Shown here one piece after another: positions 36,801-48,800 of a DNA stretch of 64,000 bases (the first letter of the stretch is position 1; every line of letters begins with the position of its first letter). The DNA comes from Actinernus sp. WN-2022 (taxonomy: Eukaryota; Cnidaria; Anthozoa; Actiniaria; Actinernidae): contig JAOWCC010001368.1 in NCBI GenBank assembly GCA_030867875.1, positions 620,001 through 684,000 on the forward strand, written 5' to 3'. Both the position numbers and the translations under genes were made by a program. Under the pieces are notes generated by a model. It made no database searches. It had not been told where the DNA came from and was given only the letters and a program-made list of their open reading frames with translations.

Positions 36801-39800
36801 TAGTCGGAAGCCTCGGTTATTTGCCATGTCGATACTACCCTGGAGGGCTGCTTTGAATCGTTCCCACGAAATGTCGTTGTGCCGTCTAGACATACCTTTA
36901 GCGGAATACTTCTTGCTGCCACCTGTATCGACGTAGTAGGCTTTCGAGCATAGGGCAATGGCGCGCTGTCCTTCGAATTCGAGTTTGAAGAGTCCTGGTG
37001 TACGACTGCTCCATTCGTCCCAAGCTAGCCATTCATTCCTTTCGGCTTCGAAATCTTCTCGCAGTTCCGGTCTTACAACCTCATCGAGGCTATTTCCCGA
37101 GATGGCAATGTAGGCACTGTCTGTGTCCATCTGTATATATTCGAAATCATTGCGATCAATGTACTTGTCGATGAAGTCATAGTAGAACTCAAGCATACGC
37201 AGCTTTGCGAGCTGGTACACAGCGATACCTACTTGGAAAGGGCGTTTGATTTGGATCTGGTCCTTTCGGCTCTCGAGTTCATATGCATCACCAATCTCTT
37301 CCAGGTCTTCGAACCAAACACTTCGCAATGCTTTGTCCACAACCTTCTCATCTTTTGTATAGGTGACCTTTGTTTGGCGTCCCAAGTCTTCGAGCAACTT
37401 TCCATAGGCGCTGTTTCCTAGCAGCTTGAACACATCTGCCAGCAAAGCCTCACCTTTATCTTCATCTCCCATACGACGTGCCTCAGTGACTTGGTCCACG
37501 AACCATCCGAAGATTTCTTTGGGTTCGTAGTCTATCGTGCGGTAGACAGCAGTGATCACTGCGCCATGATCTACATACCAAAGTAGAAGAGGAGCATAGA
37601 GTAGCAACTTCTTTCCAGAGAGACTCCCAACTAGCTTCTTTTCCTCGCTGAGCTTTCTACCTGTCTTTGTGAGGTAGGCCAACATTTCTGGAGGGATTGC
37701 TTCTTTGGGGATTTTCTTGTTGTAGAAGAAGGGTGGCATCTCCTCAAATTCCTTCCACAATTTCTTTGGTATCTCGATGTCTACTTCTGCATATCCAAAC
37801 CACGTTCCACCAAGTAGACATTCAACGAATCCTTCGGTGGCTGGACCTGGATCGTCATAGTGCACAACCTTTTCTTTTCCACAAGGCATTTCGAATTCCA
37901 TGGTAGAAAGATATAGGGCGTTGGCATCGTATCCAAGAATCTTACGACAAGTCTTAGTTCCTCCCTGATGACTACGAATCTTAGTCACTCCTGCTTCGTG
38001 GAGTCTGGTGAACACTATGCTTGGACCTCCCACGACAGCGTCTTTCAGCATGCGGTAGGCTTCCTTACTTGGAGCGTACATCTCAGCTCCCCTTTCTACA
38101 CTACCTCGAAGTAGGAACTGTAGTGAGACTCCTGGAATGGACACTGCGTCTTTCAGCATGTCTACTCCTTTCTCGTGATAGAAATCTCGCATCTTTTCGA
38201 GTGCCTCTAGGAATGGAACTACATCTAGGTCGTTGTAGTATCGTAGCCAGTCTGCAAAGGTTTCCATTCCTTTGTCGAGAAAGGTGCACTCACAGTCTTC
38301 GAACTCTGACATAGATAGTAGATGTTCTCTTTTCAACTTCGAACCCCACTCTGGATAGTCTGGTAATCCAATGTGATCCAACTTGTCTGGAGAATCGAAC
38401 CACTCATATGGGAAGAAACTCTTTTGCGATTCGCATCCATATGCCTTGATCCAACGTTCATAAGAAGTTCCAGGTCCAAGGTAGTTGATCACATCAAGGA
38501 AACGGAAATCTGGGGTCAATAGGAACATAGTGGAATTGGCTTTCTTTGCTACCAGGATCTTTGAACAGGTGTCGGCAATGATTCCTACGAAGTGCTCCCT
38601 GATCAGATTAAGATCGTACCTGCCAGAGTTGAATCCCACTACTGGAACTTGGCGGATCCATTCGTCGATCTTCGCTTGTTGTTTCTTTGGTAGGGTGTCA
38701 AAAGAGAATTCAGGTGTCTTGGGGCAGAACTGTTCTGCAATGACTTCTTGGATCGCTTTCGCTCTTCGCTGGAGTTCTTCGACGAAGGCTTCGATGAGTT
38801 CTTTTGGATTGCGTCGACAGATGTGGGTTGACTTTCGATTGTATGTGTCGGCAATTGATACTGATATTGGGACATGGACGTTTTCGATGGTCAGGTGGTC
38901 TGTTGGTTGTCTTCCTTTCGTTGTATCGAGATAGGCTTCGAAATCGTAAACTATGAAGTGTGGGTAGACAGTTTGTGTTGGTGTGGGGACCGGTTTGTTT
39001 TTCTTCTTTGTAGAGCAACCCCAAGCTTCCACTACTGTATAACCAGCTCCTTGTAGCTTTGCCGTTCTTTCACAGGTCTTGAGATAGAGCCTCCTTTCCC
39101 TAGGGAAGCATTTCGGGCAGCCATGGAAATAGCATCCATGAAATTGAAAGATGGTTTTCGAAATAGGTTCGTAGCCGTCGACCGGCGCTCCTTCGATCCA
39201 ATGCTCTCCACCATGCCCACAAGCTGCATGATGAATGTGTTGTCCAATCCTTTTGGTTTCGCGTTCCAACCAGCATAAAGCGACTTTGCTGGCTGTGCTC
39301 TCTGGCCAGAAGGCTTTTTCGTATGCCGACTGGGGTACTGTGATTACTTTTCCGGGGCAAACGATCTTTGTTTCGCCACGCCTGCAACGATCTGCATGAC
39401 GGTGAAGGTCTGAGGCTTTCGTGAACCGTTGCTTACAATCGTTACATACGTAGATGTGCCCTAGCTTGTTGATGTTCTTGATGTAGAAGGCATGTCCGTC
39501 GTATATCCCAATCGTCATCGTATGCTTGTAGTGAGCTGCATGTCGCGTCAGATGCCAAGCGCCGTCCTCCGTGGGTTCATACACCCGAATACCGATTCCA
39601 AAGTGTAACTCGACTTCCTCCAGCTGGTCTAAGGAAGTTCTGGGAACGTCTTGTGTGGGTGCTGTCAGGCGATAGAAGTTCTGGGCAAGTTTTCGAGCTT
39701 TGACGCAACACCTATCTACTCTTGCTCCTTCATGCATGGCAAGGCAGCGCCAAAGACATAGGTTGTCGCCATATCGATCAAGGGCAAGCATTCCTTTCTT

Positions 39801-42800
39801 AAGGCGAAGCCATTGGGGCAGTGGACCTGTTCCCAACAAAAGCTGACGATCGATCACGACTTTGACATCTACGTAGATCCAACGAACGAAGGCCCATTGG
39901 GTATTTGGTCGAGTGATGTTGTCGGGATTCAATCGAGCTGTCTCCTTGCTATTGATCCACTCTTCTGCATCTTCTAGGATGTTCACCCATGGAGAGCCTG
40001 GGACAGTCTTGGAGAATAGAATCACGCGTCCGTCATTGACATTGCGAATGCGATAGGTGTAGCTATAGCGTAGGTAGAAGCTGGTGGTTACCTTTGCAAC
40101 TAACTTTTCCATGATCCTAGGAGTCAAGTCTCCTGCCACACCTTGGAAGAAGCGCCATCGGATAGTACGGCGACCTATCTCCATCCCCTCGAGCATTCCA
40201 TCTCTCTCCTCTAGAATGGCACCTGCCTCTCGAGCTAGACTCCGTGGAAGTGGTTCACTACGTGGTCTCACCATTCTCCCTTCGATATAACTATGTGTTA
40301 GGATAGCTTTAACAGGTACTCGAATTTGGATTTTATGTGTAAGGACGTTGCAGCGATATAATTATATGTAATTATATCTCTAATAGGATTATCAAGTTGG
40401 ATTTTATGTACAAGCAATCGATGTCGATATAACTATATGTAATTATATCTCTAATAGGATTATCAAGTTGGATTTTACGTACAAGAATGTCTAGTGACAC
40501 TTTGAATGACCCTTAGTTACCCCATAGTAGTATAGTCGGCGTCAGTTAAATACAACTTTTTCTTGTGCAACAAAACTCAAAAGGTTGTGAATGTTATGGA
40601 CGCCTTTTTTCTTGCACAAGGGGCGTTATGAAGTGGATTTCTGAATTCACTTTATGACGCCCCTTGTGCAAGAAAACAAGGCGTCCATAACATTCACAAC
40701 CTTTTGAGTTTTGTTGTACAAGAAAAAGTGGTATTTAACTGACGCCGACTATACTACTCAAAATGATCGCGATCAACTGGTGATCGCGGTCACAGAATCG
40801 ATTCTCAACAGAAAAAAACTTAATGTATCTGACTGCAATTTCTGACCGTTTAGCAAAATGTTTAATTCGAAGCAGTTGGCTTCGTTTGTTGACGGTGGTG
40901 TTGAGTAAGAAAGACAACGCATCGAGTGTGAACGAGAACAACATATTTTGGTCAAAGATTGTTCTTAAAGAATGTTTACTTCGAAGCAGTTGGCTTCGTT
41001 TGTTAATAAGAACGCGAACGGCGGTATTGAGTAAGAAAGACAACTCATCTAGTGTGAACAAGAATACATGTTTAGTCGAAGATTGTTAGCGGGCCGCCTC
41101 TCTTGAAGAATGTTTACTTCGAAGCAGTTTGCGTCGTTTGTTAATAAGAACGCGAACGGCGGTGTTGAGTAAGAAAGACAACTCATCAATTGTGAACAGG
41201 AATACGAGTTTAGTCGAAGATTGTTAGCGTGCCGCCTTTACTTCGAAATGCCTGCAATAAATATCTCATTTACTATAAACTTTGAATTGTGAATAAAATA
41301 ATTGTGTGGATGAATTCTGGTGGTCTTGTCCTTATTATGAATGTTGAACGCAATATGCTAATTTCGCACCAGTTGTTGTCAATGTAGTAACGGAAGCTAA
41401 AATAATTCAAGTATAGACGTTTTTGCGCGTCTTTCATTAGAAACGTGGCTTTAGAAACGTGGCTTCAAACCTGGCTTCAAAACACACTTCAAACTTCACG
41501 TTCCCATATAGTTTCAGCGATTTTGACAGACCTGTCAAAAATCGAGACTAATTGCACGTGGGAATTCAGACTCCGAGAAGTTGAGATTTTAATTTCGAAC
41601 ACATGCCTTTAATAGCACTGCAAACATTTGCAATGATTTTAACCGAAACCTCTAACAACACAAGGATTGAAACTACAGAAGCAAAAGTTTATTTGCTGTT
41701 TAGCTTTGCGCTTTAAGCGGGTCCCGCACCGCTGTTCGGGGAACTAATTAATATAAGCGAGCGGCCGTTGTTTTGTGATTATTTTGTTTCGCTAGTTCAG
41801 GATTACATATTTTATGCTAGTTCTAGAATATTTGGTATAGATTTTCAGTAAGGTTATCAGAAGAAATGCAAGGACGCATTACAAGCAAGCTGTGAAGCAG
41901 GATGGATAGAAGTGCCTTCCCCAACAAACAAACTGCAGTGTTGAATAAAAGAACACAACTCTTCCAAGGGTTTCCTTCCAAGTGTGAAATGATCGAAAAT
42001 ACACTTTTTCCGAATTCTGAACGGTGTCTCGACAACTGTCTCGAGAAGTTTAAATTTTCGGAAGCGCTTGTGTCTTAGTCAACTGTAATACACGAACAGT
42101 GGTGGGAGTGTTTGCTAAAAGAGTGGGCTTGATTTCTAATATGCATTTGTAAGACGTGAAATAAGCGATATTCCATTGCTGTATAAAGTGAAATTTCACT
42201 TTTACAAATGTAGATCTTAACGGAGACGTTAATATTTATTTGGTGAATGACAGGCACTATATGAAGCTGTATTCTCACAAGATCATATACAAAGTCCGCA
42301 AAGTTATGGTTAAGCAACGTGGAATCAGAATTGCTTCGTTTTCTGCTCAACTTACCATGTTTCATACACTTCTTATTCTTACACATGTAAAGTAGAAAGA
42401 AAAATATTTTACCGCGACTTTTTTGCTTGCGGACGTTTGCTCGCGATCAGCTTTTGATCGCAAGCAAATCGCGAGCAAGGTGCGAGCGGATCGCGGGCAA
42501 GGTGCGAGCAGATCGCGGGCAAGGTGCGAGCAGATCGCGAGCAAAGTGCGAGCAGATCGCGAGCAAAGTGCGAGCAGATCGCGAGCAAAGTGCGAGCAGA
42601 TCGCGAGCAAAGTGCGAGCAGATCGCGAGCAAAGTGCGAGCAGATCGCACTTCATGATCGCGATCTGCTCGCGATCTGCTCGCGATCAAATGTACATATG
42701 TTTCTTGGCGGTACTGTATATACCAACTCACCTATATCTCAATTAACAGCTGGAATTGCAACTGTTGACATCTCTGACCATCTACCAGTGTTCTGTATAG

Positions 42801-45800
42801 TTAACTCGCAACTTAGCAAAAATAGTAGTAAACACTATTATAGAGATTATTCAAACTTTAAACGTGATATATTTTAAAATGATATTTTGAATTTTGAACC
42901 CTAATAAAAACCTAGATGACAAAACTAGGGATGCAATTAATGTTATAAACATCATTGTTTATAAGCATGCTCCTATGAAGCAGGCTTCTCAGACAAAACA
43001 AAAACAGCTAAATAAACCATGGATCACAACTGGGATTCTAAAGTCAATAAAGAGAAAACAAAAATTGTATCGAACACATTTTCTTAGTAAAGTTATACAA
43101 AAAAATAGGGAATATAAGCAGTATTCGAATACGCTAACGTATTTGAAAAATAGAAGTAAGAGAGACTATTTCAGTACTCGATTTGCAAAATACAAAGATA
43201 ATCTCAAATCTACTTGGAAACTTATTGGTACTCTAACTTATAAAAAGAAAAACTTAGGGCCAGATCTTTCCTACCAGAATTGTTCGTGGAAATAAAACCC
43301 TAACTCATCCGGCTGATATAGCTAAACAATTTAATAATTTCTTTGTAAACGTAGGTCCAAATCTGGCTAGGGCTGATGTCAACATTTCTTATTTTACTTC
43401 CCAATATATTTCCTATTCTCCATCTTCTAGCTTTATTTTATCATCTGTAACAGTAAGACAAGTTTTTACATTATTTGCTAGTTTAAATGAAAACAAGACA
43501 TGCATTAATAATTACCTAATAAACTCATTAAGATTGCTAGTGGACCACTCTCCATCCCTTTTACCAAAATATACAATGAATCTATTTTAACAGGAAGAGT
43601 AACTGAAATATTTAAAATTTCAAGAGTTGCCCCAATATTCAAAAGTGGTATAGTGCTACAGAATTTGGAAATTTTAGGCCTATAGCTGTTATCTCCTCAT
43701 TTAGCAAAGTTTTGTAAAGATTAGTTTATGACCAGCTGATATTTTTTCTTGAAAAACAATCTATTATTTGATTATCAATTTGGTTTTAGGAAAGGTTATT
43801 CAACTGAGCATGCAATCTTAGAAAGTGTGGAAAATTTAAAGACTGCGATAGATGAAAATAAGATAACTTGTGGAATTTTTCTAGACTTCTCAAAAGCATT
43901 TGATACTATTAACCATGACATTCTTTTAATGAAAATGTACAAATATGGCATTTGTGGATTGCCACATGCATGGTTCTCTAGTTATCTTGATGATCGTAAA
44001 CAATATGTAAAAATAGGTAGTACTGAATCTGGCTTAAAAAGTATAACATGCGGTGTTCCTCACAGATCTACCCAAGGGCCCCTTTTGTTTATATTATATA
44101 TTAACGATCTTCCAAATTCTTCATAAAAGCTTCTACATGTATTTAGGACATTTGCAGATGACACAAATATTTTTTATTCTTCAACTAGCCCTGGTGAACT
44201 GGAAAGAGTGGTAAATGATGAGCTTTATAATGTACTAAATTTTTGCTAAGCAAACAAGTTATCAATTAATTTAAAGAAAGACAAACTATATGTTAATAAC
44301 CTCTCCTAGAAAAAACCCCAAATCACAAAAAAACAACTTGTAACATAGAACAAAAAACACAAATAAAATATTTAGGTGTCTTTATTGACGAACATTTAAA
44401 ATGGGATCCTCAAATCAAGCATGTTAATAATAAAATTGCAAAGAATATAGGGATTTTATATAAACTAAGAAATTATGTCTCCATTACAATGCTAAAACAA
44501 TTGTACTATTTTATCCCTATCTGAACTATGGCCTGATGAGTTGGGGTACTGCTACCCACTCTAGGTTAATTAAGATTAAAACAAAACAAAATAAATGTGT
44601 TCGCTGGTTTTTCTTTGCTAATAAATTAGAAAGTGCCACACCTTACTATAGGATTATAGAAATTCTTAATTTTGAGAATATTTTAAAACTGAAAATCTCA
44701 TCCCTAATTTATAAAATCAAATAAAAATAATTATGTTAAAAAAGATGTTCCAATTGTCTTCTCTGATCTAGTCTCATCAGTTTCTGATATCCATAACTAT
44801 AATACCAGATATGCTGCTAACCAAAATTTGTACAGACCAGCTTCCAAAACAAATTATGGGTTATCAAGATTTAAATCCCTGGCCTCAAGAATATGGGAAA
44901 AAGTTCCAATTGAGATCAAATGTCAAACCCATTACAACTTTAAATTACAATATAAGTTGTTTCTACTTGAAAACCAGACCTAATTTGCATTCTACTTGTA
45001 AATATTAAAAGTAAATTTAGATTATCAGTACTACCAAATTTATTGTAAATTAATTTTTAGATCGGGTTTATTGTAAAAAAGGTTTTCATATAAGTAATAT
45101 ATATATATATCATTTTTTTTCTTTTCCATTAATTTTTTTGTCTCTTTTCTCAACTCATGTTTAAACTCACTTTCAATCATACATGTATATAAAAAAAATT
45201 AAGTGACTGCAACATTTGGTAATTCTCCTCATTTAGTTTCTTCGTGGTAGTGGCCAACTCGAAAGCTTTCACTCCTTTGGCCACTATGCACATTTCCTGG
45301 AAGTTGTAACTTTGAATACCTATTTTATTTTTTTCTCCACTCCAATCTATTTTAGACGTAAAATATTATATTTTCCTCTCTATAATCTTGTGAAGAAAGA
45401 GAACCAGCTTTTATGATGTCTGAAAATCAGGCTAATCGGCAAGGAGAATTGAAAGATGGAAATGCCATGGATCCACTGGGAAGAAGCATTGTCAGCATTT
45501 GGGATTGGATCTGGCAATGAAGTTCGATTGATTGGCTTTTCAATAATTTTGCTGTTAATATTTGACTCTTCAAATAAGCATAGATTTATTTAACAATTCC
45601 TGTTGAGAGCGTTTCAGTTCACATTTTAACGGATCAAGGGAAACAGAAAAAACATTAATTTTAAACATGAGAGATTCTCCTTCGGCACTATTGACTATTA
45701 CAATTGATGTGAAAACAGTTGAAGGGCTGTATGCAAAAACTGATGAAGTGATGATTTGAGTCGCTCGATTTCGTTTTTACTTTTATGGTCGTGTTTACGT

Positions 45801-48800
45801 TTTTCACGTATAATGAAGTCGAATTTTATCTTGTATGTGAAAATGGGCATAACAAGGATTAGACCTGAGATCCGTTGGCTCCCCTTCGGACTTAACATGG
45901 GGCGAAAGGAATTATGGGTACACAGCAAACATTTTGACAGGGAAACTCTATACGTTTTCGTCTTAACAATCTTTTATAAGTCCCCAGGCAAAGCACAGAC
46001 CAGGCCCGACACGACTATTTTGTTTTTGTTTTTATGAACCTACCCCCCACCCCCACACCTACATTGTATTAGAATTATAGCAAAACAACAACAACTCTTT
46101 TCGCTGTAGAAATGACTTGATGGCTTGCTTAATTTGTTTATTCTTTCATTTATTTGAGATTTCAAGTGATATCCTAACATTCTAGATTATAAATTACGGG
46201 TTTTCTTAATCAAAAACCGAAGTTGGCTATCTGGAGTTTTCAAATCAACACTTCATCACATTTTGCACACAGCCCTTCAGTTGGTATGAACAGTTGGGAA
46301 CAAAGATCAATAGAGTCAATAGTGCCATTGGAAGCGCTGATATACCCTGTGTTTTCCAATGCACTATGTAGTTTGAATACACTGAAGTACATGTATTTTT
46401 TGTATTGAATTCTGGCACAAAGTGATGGGGTATTTTGTGGTTATTATTATAGACAAACATGATTTTTGAAGGGAAGAGTCAACAGGCAGAGATCAGGTCA
46501 ATTTATGAGATGCTTCCTGCACGAGGAGGTAAGTACAATTATTGACCATATTATGTATGTCAATTAATAGATACAGAATGAGTAGCTGTCCTTTATCGGA
46601 TTTACAAACTCCAGCTGGAGGAGACAGCACACAAATTCTGTTTATCAAATGTCTAGATCTAGAGTTGATAATGTTTTTCAGTTATTTTGGCGATACAGCC
46701 TATTTCTGCCAAGAAAATCAAAGCAAAAGTTTATGCAAATCAGGACGAATCTGTAAGATTTACAGATCACATTTCTTTGTTTTTCCTTCATGGCTTATTA
46801 ATGAGTTTGATAATGTAAGATTTTTCTTTCTGCTTGCTGGTATAGCTCAAATGAATTAATTGCTGACACTTACCATGTGTATCATATCAGATGTCTCAGT
46901 TGTGTTTAGTACAGGCACACATTGCAGCTCTAGACTTTAGTATGTTCATTTGTACTGTTACTAGTATATATTACAATTTTACTATCATTAATTCCAGTGG
47001 TTTATTAGAATTTTACACACAATACAGTGTCACAGTGACCTGTGCTTAGTTCTTTCTGTGTGTCCATCATTCTGTCTTAGATGAATATGAATGGGTGTCT
47101 GCTGATTGGCTAAGACGGTGGTTAAGTGACAGACATGAGGTTAAGCCTCCAATTGATAATTCACCTCTGCTTTGTGATCATGGAAGGTTAGTACAGTAGC
47201 TATTACTGTTAAGAGACAACAACAGCTAGATGCTGTGTCTATTACATATAGTTAATACCTACCTGCATACTGCTCAACACTTCAAATGGATTTGGAGTCA
47301 GTTTTGTGTATGGTTGGGTGTGTGTACTAATGCTAAAGGTTAACAACGAGTAACCGAGCGAAGACAAGGTTGTGAGGCAGCAGAATTATAGTACCAATGC
47401 ACGTAAATTGTGGCAATATGCAGAACAAATCTCGAATTTGATGTCTGATAAGAGAAGGTAATAATTGACACTTTTGCATGTTGTGTTTATGCAGCTGGAA
47501 TGTTGTTTGTCGCCAGTTATCACATGCTTGCATCTTGCATACTAATTCTTCTGATTGGTCAACCTATTCAAGCATGACTAAAGTGTTTATAGACTAATAA
47601 CAGATTATTTTTGCATTATTTCTTGCCATACAAAAGAGAAAGGAACAAAATTTTGCTATAAAAACTTTAACTCATAAAATAACTGTCTCAGCTGTATGCT
47701 TTGCAAAGGAAACTGTTATCGATGACTTCCTTACTTATTAAACTATATTGTTTCGAAATCAGCATTTTTTTGTTTGGCCGATAATATGCACAGATTTTAA
47801 TTCTTTCGGACACGGTAACGTTATTTTTTCACATGACAAGAATCGTGACTGCTTTTTGTTTACGTTGAATCATGCTACTGAAAGACACAAAAACGGTTTA
47901 ATTTTAAAGTTTCAGTAAGCAGATTTGAGCAGTTTATTTTAGTGTGTTTTTAATATAATGAATATAAGAGGCAGAATTGTTTGTAATTTACAGAGTATTG
48001 AGAGTTTTCAAGCATTCAGATCACATGGCTAAACCTCCTACAAATTGTGGCTTTGTTAGATATTGGAATTGCATTTATTTATCTGAAGAGACATGACTAC
48101 AGAGCTCGATAGAGTAAAATATTATTCACATTTGTTGTGAAAACACAATCAATATCTTCGTTGTTGGCATTTAGTGATAGCTACATGTACATCTAGTTCA
48201 ACCCAACATTAAATACATTAACTCTATCTCTGCCTTTGCAACCAAAGGGAGATATCAGATTGCATGCATGACAGAAAAGATGTGAGCCATAGGAAGTACA
48301 TGATTAGAGAATAAAACAAGAGATCGACCTTCAATAGACTAGCTCTTACACTCGTTGCAGTTAATATTATATCCTGTAACACACACTATATACATCTTGC
48401 AATGTACAGAGTAGTATAATTATATAAGATAGCATTTTCATATCACCTTTGTATTATCACATCAGCTTATATGTTGGTATGCTGTAACACAGTACACTAT
48501 ATACATCTTGCAATGTACAGATTAGTATAATTATATAAGATAGCATTTTCATATCACCTTTGTATTATCATGGCCACATCAGCTTATATGTTGGTATGCT
48601 GTAGTAACTTCAATACTGTTTAAATAAATGCTGTTATTGTTATTGTTTATATTGTTGTTGTTGTCGTCATTATTATTATTTCCACAGACGTTAGCATACC
48701 ATACTTTGCATTGATTATAATTGGTTATAATTTATTACCAGTGTGTACTGACTAGTTCAACAGTTGTTTAATATATGATTTTGCTTGGACTTATGTACTT

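Larger units (their letters stand above)
25131..40758. mobile_element. Polinton/Maverick-type virus-like element, 15.6 kb, nearly intact
   Basis: Bounded by 335-bp inverted repeats starting AGTAGTATAGTCGGCGTC and flanked by a 5-bp direct repeat CAAAA (25126-25130 and 40759-40763). Hallmark genes are a protein-primed PolB (36684-40274), retrovirus-like integrase (35656-36687), packaging ATPase (33244-33867), major capsid (32009-33244) and minor capsid (28513-29172). Added genes are F-box/ankyrin, Cys-rich, TFIIB-like and several membrane proteins. By eye it is less AT-rich than the flanks. All frames are open except the integrase, which has one in-frame TGA. It sits in the older inverted-repeat transposon. 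Polintons are animal and protist elements that probably alternate between transposon and virus lifestyles; whether this one makes particles cannot be seen from sequence. Confidence 0.96.
24893..42716. mobile_element. CAGTACCGCC inverted-repeat DNA transposon, copy 3, containing the Polinton
   Basis: Ends CAGTACCGCCAAGAAACATA and complement, flanked by TA (24891-24892 and 42717-42718). Subtracting the inner 15.6-kb Polinton leaves about 2.19 kb, close to copy 2 (2.23 kb). Subterminal arrays of GCTCGCGATCTGCTCGCACC (24916-25125) and the inverted form (42430-42690) resemble copy 1. It carries the satellite units (40855-41230) and the unique core shared with copy 2. Confidence 0.85.

Noticed and set aside
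37233..39387. Plus- and minus-strand frames of 60-150 codons overlapping PolB
   Set aside because: Shadows of the long intact PolB gene; no independent motifs.
42423..42877. Arg/Ala/Ser-rich proteins in the GATCGCGAG arrays (also 24882-25178)
   Set aside because: Open in several frames on both strands only because of the 22-bp repeats at transposon ends.
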